The notes under the pieces were generated by a model. That model saw nothing but the letters and a program-made list of their open reading frames with translations, was not told the origin of the DNA and did not search any database. Positions 1 through 9,021 of a DNA stretch of 55,487 bases are shown here, in pieces. Positions within the stretch are counted from its first letter, which is position 1. Each line of letters opens with the position of its first letter. The translations under genes were made by a program, and so were the position numbers. Source of the DNA: Salinivirgaceae bacterium (GTDB lineage Bacteria > Bacteroidota > Bacteroidia > Bacteroidales > Salinivirgaceae); the NCBI GenBank assembly GCA_028709085.1, contig JAQVXQ010000004.1:1-55487 (forward strand), written 5' to 3'.

Positions 1-67
1 TATTGTCATTATTTCCAATTTTTATAATGTAGAATATGACAAAAGTAACACAAAAAAAGTTTTATGA

Positions 68-460
68 TTATTGAAGTGGGGATTTAACGACATACTCAAA
101 GGGCATCTCGGTCAAATCGTCAAAATAGCGACCCGACTCAAGGATATCCTCATCCTCCTCAAGATAACACCATTGCACCGTGAACAGATAATTGTTACGG
201 TACAACTGATTAAAAGAGCGCAACATTTCAAACAGCTTTTTGGAGGTTGCTGTATTGTAGTATTTCATGTCAATTTTAACAATATATTGCTTTCCGGTTT
301 TAGGCTCAAATCTTGATAACCAATTAAAAACCGGATTGAACACTTCGTTCACATCTTCGGGGTAAGACTGACCATATATATGAAAAACTCCTGCATCACA
401 ATCGAAATGAAAACCTGGAGTTTGACGTGTGCCTTCAATGGTTAAAGAATTCATTAACAT
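68..460 (-). CDS. SiaC-family (DUF1987) regulatory phosphoprotein, copy 1
   Basis: A 130-residue single-domain protein of the DUF1987/SiaC family. In Pseudomonas, SiaC is phosphorylated on a threonine by the kinase SiaB, dephosphorylated by the PP2C phosphatase SiaA, and controls a diguanylate cyclase; the partner in Bacteroidota is not established. The family landmarks are visible: the N-terminal strand ending TRQTPGFHFD, the block GQSYPEDVNEVFNPVFNWL, and the phosphosite loop YYNTATSK with the candidate acceptor threonine at residue 70. The C-terminal half holds the usual acidic YLEEDEDI turn. A second Met at residue 3 is an equally good start and would renumber that threonine to 68. No kinase or phosphatase partner lies next to it here, though the upstream neighbour is off the window. 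A paralogue lies at 47536-47928. Confidence 0.85.
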   Translation of the reverse strand: MLMNSLTIEGTRQTPGFHFDCDAGVFHIYGQSYPEDVNEVFNPVFNWLSRFEPKTGKQYIVKIDMKYYNTATSKKLFEMLRSFNQLYRNNYLFTVQWCYLEEDEDILESGRYFDDLTEMPFEYVVKSPLQ

Positions 461-485
461 ATCGCTTTGTTTAATTGACTAAATA

Positions 486-493
486 CAAATATA
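486..493 (-). promoter_or_regulatory. Candidate -7 box for the SiaC-family gene 1
   Basis: The minus strand reads TATATTTG here, matching the Bacteroidota -7 consensus TAnnTTTG, 26 nt upstream of the start at 460. No convincing TTG -33 element is seen at the usual spacing, so this rests on one box. Confidence 0.4.
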
Positions 494-696
494 ACAATAA
501 TATTAGAATATAAATTTTTGTAGTATTGTTATCAAAATACGAACCATATTATAAAATGTTACAATTATCAAACTGATTTTTTTATTTTACTCTTGAAGTT
601 GTATCTTTACAATTCAAATAATATTGACAAACCGTTGCAATTACTAACATTCCAAAAAACAACGACAAAAATCACATTATTAACACACAGGATAAA

Positions 697-1389
697 ATGA
701 AGACCCTAACTATTGCCGTTGACGGTCACTCATCGTGCGGTAAAAGTACCTTGGCAAAAGCCATCGCGAAAGAATTAAATTTGATTTATATAGACACCGG
801 AGCCATGTACCGAGGTGCAACTCTATTGGCAGTAGAAAACAATTTAATTCAAGGAGAAAATATTGACAACAACAAGCTAATGTCTCTTTTAGATAAAACC
901 TCGATGGAATTTAAAAACATTGAGGGCGAAAATCATCTGTTTATGAACGGCCGAAATATTGAAAGGGAGATACGAACCATTGAAATATCTGAAAAAGTGA
1001 GTTATGTGAGCAAAGTTGCTACCGTGCGCAACCGATTGGTAGAATGGCAACGCGCCATGGGGAAGTCGATGAATGTTATCTTAGATGGTCGAGATATTGG
1101 GACGGTGGTTTTCCCAAATGCAGACATTAAATTTTTCGTAACAGCATCGGTTGAGATAAGAGCTAAACGGCGTTTTGACGAATTAAAAGCGAAAGGTGAT
1201 GACGTTACTTTAGAAGTGGTGATGGCCAACATTCAAAAACGCGACTATATTGATCAGAATCGTGAAATGAGTCCCTTAAAACAAGCCGACGATGCCATTG
1301 TGATTGATAACAGTTTCAATACACGTTCTGAGCAACTCGAAATAGCCATCAACATAATTAAATCAAAATGTCCCCATTTATTACACTAA
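697..1389 (+). CDS. cmk: Cytidylate kinase
   Basis: Transfers phosphate from ATP to CMP/dCMP in cytosolic pyrimidine salvage and nucleotide supply. The P-loop GHSSCGKST sits at residues 10-18, followed by the YIDTGAMYRG segment that binds the nucleotide and by DGRDIGTVVFPNADIKFFVTA, the cytidylate-kinase CMP-binding signature. The length of 230 residues is normal for the bacterial enzyme. A four-nucleotide gap separates it from ispH, so the two are almost certainly co-transcribed, a pairing common in Bacteroidota. A promoter-like TATCTTTA lies at 602-609, about 90 nt upstream of the start. The start at 697 is supported by the immediate P-loop strand MKTLTIAVDG. Confidence 0.96.
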   Translation: MKTLTIAVDGHSSCGKSTLAKAIAKELNLIYIDTGAMYRGATLLAVENNLIQGENIDNNKLMSLLDKTSMEFKNIEGENHLFMNGRNIEREIRTIEISEKVSYVSKVATVRNRLVEWQRAMGKSMNVILDGRDIGTVVFPNADIKFFVTASVEIRAKRRFDELKAKGDDVTLEVVMANIQKRDYIDQNREMSPLKQADDAIVIDNSFNTRSEQLEIAINIIKSKCPHLLH

Positions 1390-1393
1390 GATT

Positions 1394-2257
1394 ATGATAG
1401 ATGTAACCATAGATTCACGCTCCGGTTTTTGTTTTGGAGTAGTAACGGCTGTTAAAAAGGCAGAGGAATTCATGACCGAAAACCACAAAACGCGTTTACA
1501 TTGTCTTGGGCATATTATGCATAATGCCGAAGAAGTGAAAAGATTGGAAAAACTGGGAATGACTACCATAAACCATACTCAAATAGAATCCATGGATCCG
1601 GCAACTATTATGATTCGTGCGCACGGAGAACCCCCTGAAACGTATGATTTAATAAAGAATCAAAACCATAAACTCATTGATGCAACTTGCCCGGTAGTTT
1701 TAAAGCTACAACAAAGAATTAGGCAAGCATATCTGAAACATCCTGATAAGCAAATTGTTATTTTCGGAAAAAAAGGACATGCCGAAGTTATTGGTCTAGA
1801 AGGACAAACCGACAACACTGCGATTGTAATTAGCAACAATAGCGAGATTCCAGAAATCATAGATCCGAATAAGGAGATTATCCTTTTTTCTCAAACAACA
1901 ATGCCACTGCATGCGTTTCTTGAGATTGAGAAGCTATTGCATGGGTTCTCTAATAAAGAGATTAAATCGCACAACACAATTTGCAAAAGAGTAATTAATC
2001 GAGAAAAAGAGCTATCGGAGTTTTGCAAAAATTTTGATGTTATTGTTTTTATTTCAGGAAAGAACAGCAGTAACGGACAACTATTATTTCAAGTCTGTAT
2101 TCAAACAAATAAAAACAGTCATTTCATTAGTTCCATTAACGAAATAAACTCCGATTGGTTTACTGACAAATGCACTGTTGGAGTGTGTGGAGCAACTTCA
2201 ACCCCATTGTGGCTTATGGAGCAAACAGCACAGGCGATTAAGAATATATTTGATTAG
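1394..2257 (+). CDS. ispH: 4-hydroxy-3-methylbut-2-enyl diphosphate reductase
   Basis: Last enzyme of the MEP isoprenoid pathway; it reduces HMBPP to IPP and DMAPP with a [4Fe-4S] cluster. The three cluster cysteines are seen at residues 13 (SGFCFGV), 99 (DATCPVV) and 197 (NTICKRV), and the substrate-binding LGHIMHN histidines are at 40 and 43. The C-terminal GVCGATSTP matches the family's GxTAGASTP-like site with a Cys/Gly variation. The length of 287 residues is typical. It is the second gene of a cmk-ispH pair. Its presence means isoprenoid precursors are made by the MEP route and adds a client for the iron-sulfur assembly genes later in the window. Confidence 0.96.
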   Translation: MIDVTIDSRSGFCFGVVTAVKKAEEFMTENHKTRLHCLGHIMHNAEEVKRLEKLGMTTINHTQIESMDPATIMIRAHGEPPETYDLIKNQNHKLIDATCPVVLKLQQRIRQAYLKHPDKQIVIFGKKGHAEVIGLEGQTDNTAIVISNNSEIPEIIDPNKEIILFSQTTMPLHAFLEIEKLLHGFSNKEIKSHNTICKRVINREKELSEFCKNFDVIVFISGKNSSNGQLLFQVCIQTNKNSHFISSINEINSDWFTDKCTVGVCGATSTPLWLMEQTAQAIKNIFD

Positions 2258-2609
2258 TTCTACTTCAACAGACTTGACTCCTACCTTTGTTCTTCGATTT
2301 GTGAATGAAGTGTGCTTTAAATTGCGACCAATAATTGGCAATCAATAATCAACAAATAGTTTTCTTGCAGAATTTCGTCACAACTCTTTAACGACTCAAC
2401 TCCTCAACAAATATTCCTTTGGCTTCCCTATTTTTTAGATTTTATCGCAAATTTCTCAAAAAAACGAGTCCAATTTACAAAATCTAAAAGCACCCACCTA
2501 AAGATCCATAGCCATGAATAGTAAGCAAAATAAATAAGGGCGACTCCAAACTAGGAAATCGCCCTTACTGTCTAACCAAAACCAAAATTGCTATGAAAAA
2601 GCTTCTTTA
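2258..2609. other. 352-bp intergenic region between convergent genes
   Basis: No convincing gene. It holds a TACCTTTG box on the plus strand at 2282-2289, which fits the -7 consensus but has no obvious -33 partner and no downstream gene on that strand, and the terminator at 2535-2567. The remaining AT-rich sequence shows no recognisable RNA. Confidence 0.5.
2535..2567 (-). terminator. Terminator of the C1 peptidase gene
   Basis: Perfect 9-bp inverted repeat TAAGGGCGA / TCGCCCTTA around a 15-nt loop. On the minus strand it lies 43 nt past the peptidase stop codon and is followed by a T-rich stretch (TTATTTATTTTG). Consistent with intrinsic termination. Confidence 0.65.
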
Positions 2610-3809
2610 TTACTTATTATCGTATTTCTTTTTTATCTCTTTAGGTACGACATTTTTATTTACTAATATTGATAATGTTTTATATCGTACAAATGATTCT
2701 GATGCAAACAAATATCCTTCATACTTGTGATTATCAGTTCCCCAGCTGTTTTTAACTTTGTAATATTTTACGCCGTTCTGGTCTTTAAAGATACCTACAA
2801 TTTGCATGCCATGATCGTCAGTCGTTTTGTAATTATCAAAATCTTCTTGGCGTATTTCTTGAGTTATTGCCTTTTCAGGCATAGGGGTTTCAAAACTAAA
2901 CATCTGCTTTTTACGCTCAGCATCAGTCATTGCTTCCCATTTCAAACGCTCACTTCCCGACATCTCTTCTATATCGGTTTCAGGCACGATGGCTAAGCCA
3001 TTTTTCCAAGAAAAGCCTCTTTCACTCACATCGGCTGCCCAACTAATACTATGACCTTCATTAATAGCATTATCAATTACGCGCATAAGTTCGTCAAGAG
3101 GGAGGTTAACAAATCTCTTATATGTCCAGTTATCAGGAACCTCAAGTATAAACTTTTCATAAAATGGGTGATGTGTAAATGAAGAAAAGTAATGATAATC
3201 ATCTGGATTGATTGGAACATAGGTTGCAGCAAATTCTTTTGGAGTCATCAACTTTCCATTATAATCAAATTTGTCAGGAACCACTCCTAAGTATGCATCC
3301 AAAATCCCATTAAATCCTTTTTTCCATGCAGAGCTTAACTTCCTGTTTGGATTCGATACTACTGCATCAACATAAGCTTTAAGTAATTTATCAAGTTCAC
3401 CGTGAACATGTATGTCTTCGCCATATTCTAGGCCAGTGTAAGCCTTTTCAGGCATCATACCATATTTTGCAATCACATCAATAACATCATTAACAGCACC
3501 ACCGCCACCAAAATTAGACGACCCGTGCATGCGAACATACATATCCGCTTTTTCCTCATAAGTTTTACGCACAACAAACATTTCGCTGAGATCCAACTCT
3601 GGCTTTCCCATTTTCAATAACTCACTCTCAACAAAGGTAGCCGTTGCAAAACTCCAGCAAGTACCACTGCGACTTTGGTTTTTAACCGATGTAACCTTAA
3701 CCTCTTTTATGGGTGTAAAATCATACCCCTGCTTTTTCTCTGTCTCTTCTTGGGCTAACATCCACAATGGAAGAACTAAAAGAAGAAATAAACTTGCAAT
3801 ATTTCTCAT
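2610..3809 (-). CDS. Secreted papain-like C1 peptidase (aminopeptidase C / bleomycin-hydrolase type)
   Basis: A 399-residue cysteine peptidase with a Sec signal peptide (residues 1-19, ending WMLAQ). The active-site block SRSGTCWSFATATF places the catalytic Cys at residue 51; the His is at 333 (DDHGMQIVG) and the Asn at 354 (KNSWG), in the order of family C1. The large spacing between Cys and His, with inserted helices, matches the C1B bleomycin-hydrolase/PepC branch common in Bacteroidota rather than compact papains. Unlike cytosolic PepC it carries an export signal, so it should act in the periplasm or outside. It is monocistronic, convergent with ispH and divergent from the gene at 4180, and has its own terminator. 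Confidence 0.92.
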   Translation of the reverse strand: MRNIASLFLLLVLPLWMLAQEETEKKQGYDFTPIKEVKVTSVKNQSRSGTCWSFATATFVESELLKMGKPELDLSEMFVVRKTYEEKADMYVRMHGSSNFGGGGAVNDVIDVIAKYGMMPEKAYTGLEYGEDIHVHGELDKLLKAYVDAVVSNPNRKLSSAWKKGFNGILDAYLGVVPDKFDYNGKLMTPKEFAATYVPINPDDYHYFSSFTHHPFYEKFILEVPDNWTYKRFVNLPLDELMRVIDNAINEGHSISWAADVSERGFSWKNGLAIVPETDIEEMSGSERLKWEAMTDAERKKQMFSFETPMPEKAITQEIRQEDFDNYKTTDDHGMQIVGIFKDQNGVKYYKVKNSWGTDNHKYEGYLFASESFVRYKTLSILVNKNVVPKEIKKKYDNK

Positions 3810-4179
3810 AACTTAAATTAATTTTAATGAAACAATAAACTAATTTCACAATAATAACAGCAATTATAATGCCTTTGGATTATTTTTTGCACACATAGGT
3901 CATTACAAACCATTCAAAAAACACTTTAGTCCTTGGTTACCAGCAATATGAATACATTTCCCATATATACATAAACGGATATTAAGAACCCTAAAATTGT
4001 ACGTTTACGAACAGTTGCCCTTCATAATAGTACAAGAAATCACAAGATACAAAAAAGAATTGTCAACAAGTTACTCACAACAAAGTTACACAAACTTTAA
4101 ATAAAAAAAGAAACGAACATACAACTAACTATTCTACTATATTTGTAATTACAACCATCGATAAGAAAATAACAATCTC
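3810..4179. other. 370-bp divergent promoter region
   Basis: Separates the minus-strand C1 peptidase from the plus-strand unit starting at 4180. It contains the -7 box described at 4138-4145. Nothing else recognisable is present; base composition is strongly AT-rich, as expected for two promoters back to back. Confidence 0.5.
4138..4145 (+). promoter_or_regulatory. Candidate -7 box for the 4180-8508 envelope unit
   Basis: TATATTTG matches TAnnTTTG and ends 34 nt before the ATG at 4180. A clear -33 TTTG is not seen. Confidence 0.45.
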
Positions 4180-4725
4180 ATGAAAAATAACTTTTTTCAA
4201 TACATAAATATATTTACCATTGTTTTACTAATAGCATCGTTATCGAATATTGATCATGTTCAAGCACAGTACGAAAAAGAGGGTTATACATTTATACAAA
4301 AGCTAAAAACTCCAAGGGCTAGAAAACCTGAAGTCCATGAATTGATGCTCGATCCACACGGACGGTTTCTAATTTTAACGTATAGTTCTCATCCCACACA
4401 TATTCTTCTTTATCAACTAAACAGTTGGAATTTACATAAAGAATATATGGTTCCTGAGTGGTTCGACCTTAGCAATTCCTTTGTTGATCCTGATGGACGG
4501 TATTTATTTATCGACTTCGGACGGTTTTCCTCAAAATATCGTCGCATAGATTTAACAACTGACAACATCGACACTGTAGAGTGCTCAAAAACTCCGCGAG
4601 GTTGCATCCCAAAGGAAGCCAGTCAAACTCGTACAAATCTATATACGCCTGATAAAAGTTATTATATAACAGTAAATCGAAAAAACAAACGCGATGTACT
4701 GATTTTCAAAAAAGAGAACAATTAA
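4180..4725 (+). CDS. Secreted protein with beta-propeller-like repeats
   Basis: Not recognised as a named family. The 181-residue product has a signal peptide (residues 1-29, ending HVQAQ). Three spaced motifs of the kind seen at the start of propeller blades follow: LDPHGRFLILTYS, VDPDGRYLFIDFG and TPDKSYYITVN, each a turn with Asp-Pro or Pro-Asp followed by a hydrophobic strand. Three such units are too few for a closed propeller, so this may be a fragment, an oligomeric propeller or a different beta fold. Two cysteines near residue 135-142 could form a disulfide. It precedes the transglutaminase-like gene by 19 nt and is probably in the same transcript, which suggests an envelope role. Confidence 0.7.
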   Translation: MKNNFFQYINIFTIVLLIASLSNIDHVQAQYEKEGYTFIQKLKTPRARKPEVHELMLDPHGRFLILTYSSHPTHILLYQLNSWNLHKEYMVPEWFDLSNSFVDPDGRYLFIDFGRFSSKYRRIDLTTDNIDTVECSKTPRGCIPKEASQTRTNLYTPDKSYYITVNRKNKRDVLIFKKENN

Positions 4726-4744
4726 CCCATTAATATTTTCCGTT

Positions 4745-6748
4745 ATGATTAAATTGTCAAAACAAAAAAAATATCTATTACGATCGAGTAAACAGGTGAT
4801 TACTAATCTATTCTTAACTCTTGTAATAGGATTATTTTCCGTTGGAGTCTCCGGACAAAACCTTTCTCGATTCATAAAAACCGAGAATTTAACCCAAAAG
4901 TACGCCAAGTATAACACCGTTATTGGCTTCGATTCAATTTCGGCAAAGGTGCAAGAGAGCGGATTGAGTTTAGTATCTCGGAAAACACTTTATGTGGCGA
5001 ATAATGACAACGGAGCCACCGAATTGGCAACCATTATTCTAGATTATGAGCCCATGTCTGCCGATATAACAATTACTAAAACAGTTATAATTCGAGCCAA
5101 TGGTAAAGAAGAGGCTCTTTTTAGCAAAGATAAAGTGTATGACTATGCCGCTCCAGCCCGAATGATATACTGGGGAGCCCGACAAAAAATGATTGAGCCC
5201 GGAAAATTATTCTCCGGCGATGCGGTTTATATTGAATATGAACGAAAAGGATACACTTACGCTTTATTACAAAGCGATGACGAAGAGCGTTTCATCCCCC
5301 CAATGCGAGGACACTACTACGATATAATTGAGTTTTTCGACCGTGTTCCAATCCACAAAAAATATTTTCGTGTTGAGATGCCGAATACTAAAGAGTTAAT
5401 TTACAAAACATACAACGGCAAATTTAAGGAGAATATTTACGAAAAAGGGGATTCAAAAATTGCTGAATTTGAATTAACAAATATTATCCCCATAAAAAGA
5501 GAATATGCCAGAGTTGCTGATGTTGACATTGCACCCAAAGTTATTGTTACAACCACAAAGGCGTGGGAAGAGAAATCGAAATGGTTTTACGGTGTAAACG
5601 AGGACTATGGCAGTTTTAAATCAAACCCTGATATTGACAAAAAAGTAGCCGAAATATTGAAAGATGCCAACGATGAATTAGACTCCATTGGTCGTCTTAA
5701 TCGATGGGTGGCCGACGAAATTAGATACAGTGGAATCTCCATGGGAACAGGTGAAGGATTTACCCTACATTCGGGAGCCATGAATTACACCGATCGTTGT
5801 GGCGTGTGTAAAGACAAAGCCGGAATGTTGGTTACCATGTTGCGTGCTGCCGGATTTGAATCATATGCCGCTATGACAATGGCCGGATCAAGAATCGAAA
5901 ACATTCCTGCCGACCAATTTAACCATAGTGTTACCGTTGTAAAACTTCGCAATGGAAAATTCCAATTACTCGATCCAACATGGATTCCTTTTATACGGGA
6001 AATGTGGTCAAGTCGCGAACAGCAACAAAATTACCTCTTAGGACTTCCCGAAGGCGATATTATGAGAGAAACCCCAATTTCAGAACCAGAAAACCATTGG
6101 TTAAAAATTGACAATAATGCAACTTTAAATAGCGAAGGTACACTAGAGGGAACTATTACTGTATCGGCCGAAGGCCAGAGCGATGCAACGGTACGTTCAA
6201 TTTTCACTCGAAGTTATACGGAACAGTGGGAATGGAATGTAAGAAATCAAATCATAAGTTATTACCCAACAGCGCAAATTGATTCAGTATATTATTCAGA
6301 ACCCTATAAATACTACGAAGCTCCGGTTTCAATTTTAATAAGATATAAAATCCCAAACTTTGCTCCTACCAACGGTAGTACAATGATTGTAAACACAATG
6401 ACCAGCAATGGTGTATTTGGATATACACAGATTTATGGCCGTTGGAATACCAATTTAAAGGAACGTGAATTCGACTTTGCAGGAAGTTGCTCCCAGTTAG
6501 TGGAGATTACAGAAAACATCACGGTTCCCGAAAATGCCCAATTGATGAGCAATAAAAATCGAATCGTTTCTGAAAAAGGGGAATTTGTCTCCATAGATAC
6601 AAATATATCGCTGAAAAACAACGTGTTGCAAACAAAAATCACAGAACGATTCGAACAGCGTAAATATCCTTCCGAAGCGTGGAAAGAGTTTGTAACCTTA
6701 TTAAAAGCACGGGAAGATTTCCAAAAACCGATTGTTGTAAAATTTTAA
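4745..6748 (+). CDS. DUF3857 / transglutaminase-like exported protein
   Basis: A 667-residue exported protein: signal/anchor segment about residues 19-37, an N-terminal DUF3857 beta domain (about 60-260), a transglutaminase core (about 295-420) and a C-terminal beta domain typical of this Bacteroidota family. The papain-like triad is complete: Cys355 in CGVCKDKAG, His394 in QFNHSVTVV, Asp410 in QLLDPTW. The family is widespread in Bacteroidota periplasms, but substrates are not established; protein crosslinking or peptide/amide hydrolysis are possibilities. It is the middle gene of 4180-8508, with a 26-nt gap to a paralogue that has lost all three catalytic residues, so the two may work as an active/inactive pair. 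Confidence 0.88.
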   Translation: MIKLSKQKKYLLRSSKQVITNLFLTLVIGLFSVGVSGQNLSRFIKTENLTQKYAKYNTVIGFDSISAKVQESGLSLVSRKTLYVANNDNGATELATIILDYEPMSADITITKTVIIRANGKEEALFSKDKVYDYAAPARMIYWGARQKMIEPGKLFSGDAVYIEYERKGYTYALLQSDDEERFIPPMRGHYYDIIEFFDRVPIHKKYFRVEMPNTKELIYKTYNGKFKENIYEKGDSKIAEFELTNIIPIKREYARVADVDIAPKVIVTTTKAWEEKSKWFYGVNEDYGSFKSNPDIDKKVAEILKDANDELDSIGRLNRWVADEIRYSGISMGTGEGFTLHSGAMNYTDRCGVCKDKAGMLVTMLRAAGFESYAAMTMAGSRIENIPADQFNHSVTVVKLRNGKFQLLDPTWIPFIREMWSSREQQQNYLLGLPEGDIMRETPISEPENHWLKIDNNATLNSEGTLEGTITVSAEGQSDATVRSIFTRSYTEQWEWNVRNQIISYYPTAQIDSVYYSEPYKYYEAPVSILIRYKIPNFAPTNGSTMIVNTMTSNGVFGYTQIYGRWNTNLKEREFDFAGSCSQLVEITENITVPENAQLMSNKNRIVSEKGEFVSIDTNISLKNNVLQTKITERFEQRKYPSEAWKEFVTLLKAREDFQKPIVVKF

Positions 6749-6774
6749 GCAAACCGCACTAAAAACACGAAACA

Positions 6775-8508
6775 ATGAAAATAATATATTTAATGATCTT
6801 AGGGCTTTTCCTATTTGGATGCTCTGAAAATGTAGAGAATAACGACGGAGAATATCTCAAAATTAAAAAGGAATACACGTTTAACGAAGATGGAAGCTAT
6901 ACGCTCACCCACACGCATAAACTCCTGTATGGCTCATACTTTGCATTTCACCGACTATTTGGCGAAACATTTATAGCGTATGACCCTAATTATCAGACAT
7001 TAACATTCGAAAAATCGGAAACCACAATGGCCGATGGAAAACGAATTATAGTTCCGGAAAATGCATTCAACGTGGTGCTCCCACGATGGGCATCCCGCAG
7101 TGGAGCGTACAACCACATGCACGAAATGGTGGTAACACACACTGGGCTTGAAATTGGTGCAATTGTAGATTTGTCGTACACCATTGAGAGCAAAAATTCG
7201 CCCTTGGATTATACGCAAATCTATGAACCATTACAATATTCAATCCCGGTTGATGAGTTGGAAATCATTTTTAATGTCCCTACATCAATTGCTTTCACAA
7301 CAATGGAAACCGATGTCAAACCACTTATTGAAGAAAAAAGAGCGGCAAAAAGGTATAAATACACCTTTAAAAACATCAATTCAACGGAGAAAAACAACCC
7401 TAGTACCGATTCATTCATTCCACACCTCGTTGCCCAGGCGAAAGAAAAAAGCATGTTGCAGTTGCTCAACGAAATTGACCCGGGAAACACCCCAATTAAG
7501 TCAATCAAAGGCAAACAACTTGACATTGCACTTGATGTTCAATCAGAAATGATAAAGATTAAAACGATTTCAGTGCCTTCGGAACATCAAATTTTCCCCC
7601 TCCAAAGTGTAGAGCTAACAAAGGAACGCAATAGTGGTTCTCCTCTGGAAAAAACAGTTCTTTTTCAAAGCCTTTTACTGGAAAAAGGAATTGAATCAAA
7701 CATTTTACTAAAAATCCCTGAAGTCAATTTCGACGAAAACATGGCTACTCTAAATGCGGTAACCGATTATTTCTTAGTGGTCAATGTGGCCAACAAGCCA
7801 ATGGCGTTATCGGCAACCTATACACATAAAAACAACCCCTTGGAAGAGCAAGGATACGTTTATGTTTCGAAAAAGGGTGTTGAAAAACCATCCTCAGCCA
7901 ATGAGAACTTTCTGAAATCGAATACGACGATAACGCTAGCAAAAAACAAAAACAATATTTCGATAACCAGTATCGAAGAAATTGAAGCATCGATTTCACT
8001 ATTTGGCGAAATTCAAAAGTCGGGAACGCAACCAAACCCAAAGGATATCACCTCAACCGTTGGGTCAAAATTGGAGTCATACACACTAAACGATTTCGGT
8101 ACAGCCACGCTCAAACTGAAGGGGTTTTCAAATGTGGAGTCCGATGAGAACATTCTTAAACTCAATTTACCACCGATAAAAATTGGAATTGACCATTGGA
8201 ATATCTCCAGCTTTTCAGATAGCTCAAGAACCTCAATTCAATTGCCAACGTGTATTACAGAAGAGTCAACTTTTCAGATTACCTTACCAGAAGGTGCAAA
8301 ACCCATTCTAAAATCCTCATTGGTAACCCAAACGGCAAGTTTTGGCGAAATTGAAATCAGTTTTGAGATAAAAGAGGGTGCAATTACGGCAAAACGTCGT
8401 ATTTCGTTGAAAACAAGTGTTATTGAACCCAATGATTTCCCTGCCTTTGCAAAGATGATGCGTTTGTGGAACGACCCTGCGTATAGAAGTTTATATGTTG
8501 ATTTATAA
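6775..8508 (+). CDS. DUF3857 lipoprotein with degenerate transglutaminase domain
   Basis: A 577-residue lipoprotein: the signal peptide ends at a lipobox LFGC with the lipidated Cys at 16. The DUF3857-like region spans about residues 30-215. A transglutaminase-like fold follows, recognisable by SGSPLEKTVLFQSLLLEKGI at 287-306, which aligns with CGVCKDKAGMLVTMLRAAGF of the preceding gene. In that alignment the catalytic Cys is Pro290, the His is Tyr332 (TDYFLVV) and the Asp is Ala347, so enzymatic activity is not expected. It probably acts as a binding or scaffold protein, perhaps a partner of the active paralogue 26 nt upstream. Lipidation places it on a membrane, while the paralogue may be free or anchored. 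Confidence 0.85.
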   Translation: MKIIYLMILGLFLFGCSENVENNDGEYLKIKKEYTFNEDGSYTLTHTHKLLYGSYFAFHRLFGETFIAYDPNYQTLTFEKSETTMADGKRIIVPENAFNVVLPRWASRSGAYNHMHEMVVTHTGLEIGAIVDLSYTIESKNSPLDYTQIYEPLQYSIPVDELEIIFNVPTSIAFTTMETDVKPLIEEKRAAKRYKYTFKNINSTEKNNPSTDSFIPHLVAQAKEKSMLQLLNEIDPGNTPIKSIKGKQLDIALDVQSEMIKIKTISVPSEHQIFPLQSVELTKERNSGSPLEKTVLFQSLLLEKGIESNILLKIPEVNFDENMATLNAVTDYFLVVNVANKPMALSATYTHKNNPLEEQGYVYVSKKGVEKPSSANENFLKSNTTITLAKNKNNISITSIEEIEASISLFGEIQKSGTQPNPKDITSTVGSKLESYTLNDFGTATLKLKGFSNVESDENILKLNLPPIKIGIDHWNISSFSDSSRTSIQLPTCITEESTFQITLPEGAKPILKSSLVTQTASFGEIEISFEIKEGAITAKRRISLKTSVIEPNDFPAFAKMMRLWNDPAYRSLYVDL

Positions 8509-8640
8509 ACAATTAGGGGTCTATTTTGCTTTTGTATTAAAACGATGTTCTGAATTTTGTCAAAGTCTAATAGACCTGTTTAACTTTTAATTATCAAACA
8601 CTTATGAGTTTCATAGGTTAACTTTGCCAAATTTTATCAC

Positions 8641-8694
8641 TATTGTCCAGAGAATCCCTAATAATTATTACTAGATTCTCCACTACGTAACGTT
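8641..8694 (+). repeat. Direct repeat, copy A (truncated)
   Basis: TATTGTCCAGAGAATCCC...AGATTCTCCACTACGTAACGTT resembles 9022-9080 base for base except for scattered changes and a short deletion after AGATTCT. It appears to be a decayed copy of the left half of the element at 8981-9309. Confidence 0.65.
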
Positions 8695-8739
8695 ATCAAT
8701 AACACATTTCGTATATTATTGAAAATCATTACTCAACGG

Positions 8740-8821
8740 CTAAAGCCAAAATGATTCGTTTTCCAATAACCACGGCCTTAAGGCCGTGGTTATTGGCTTT
8801 GCTTCAAAATTGGGCTTTAGC
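8740..8821. repeat. REP-like composite palindrome
   Basis: A perfect 34-bp palindrome (8763-8796, arms of 17: CCAATAACCACGGCCTT and its complement) lies between outer copies of the near-identical arms GGCTAAAGCC (8740-8749) and GGCTTTAGCC (8812-8821). The nested arrangement resembles the REP/REPIN palindromes that Bacteroidota genomes carry in many copies and that are often mobilised by RAYT (Y1) transposases. No transposase lies nearby. The structure is seen directly; the multicopy nature is inferred. Confidence 0.7.
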
Positions 8822-9021
8822 CCGCAATCCTCTGCGTCATTGCACATTACGGATTTTAAAAAAAACCTCCCCCCTCTTTTATAAAGTCGGTTAAGACCTT
8901 GCCATTGAGAAAGTTGTAAATGTTTTTAGCGGTTTTGTCGAACATACGTTGCTGATCGTTAACGAAAAATCTCAAAATATGGTTCTTCGCTTAAACTAGT
9001 GGATTTAAAAAAGGGATTCAT

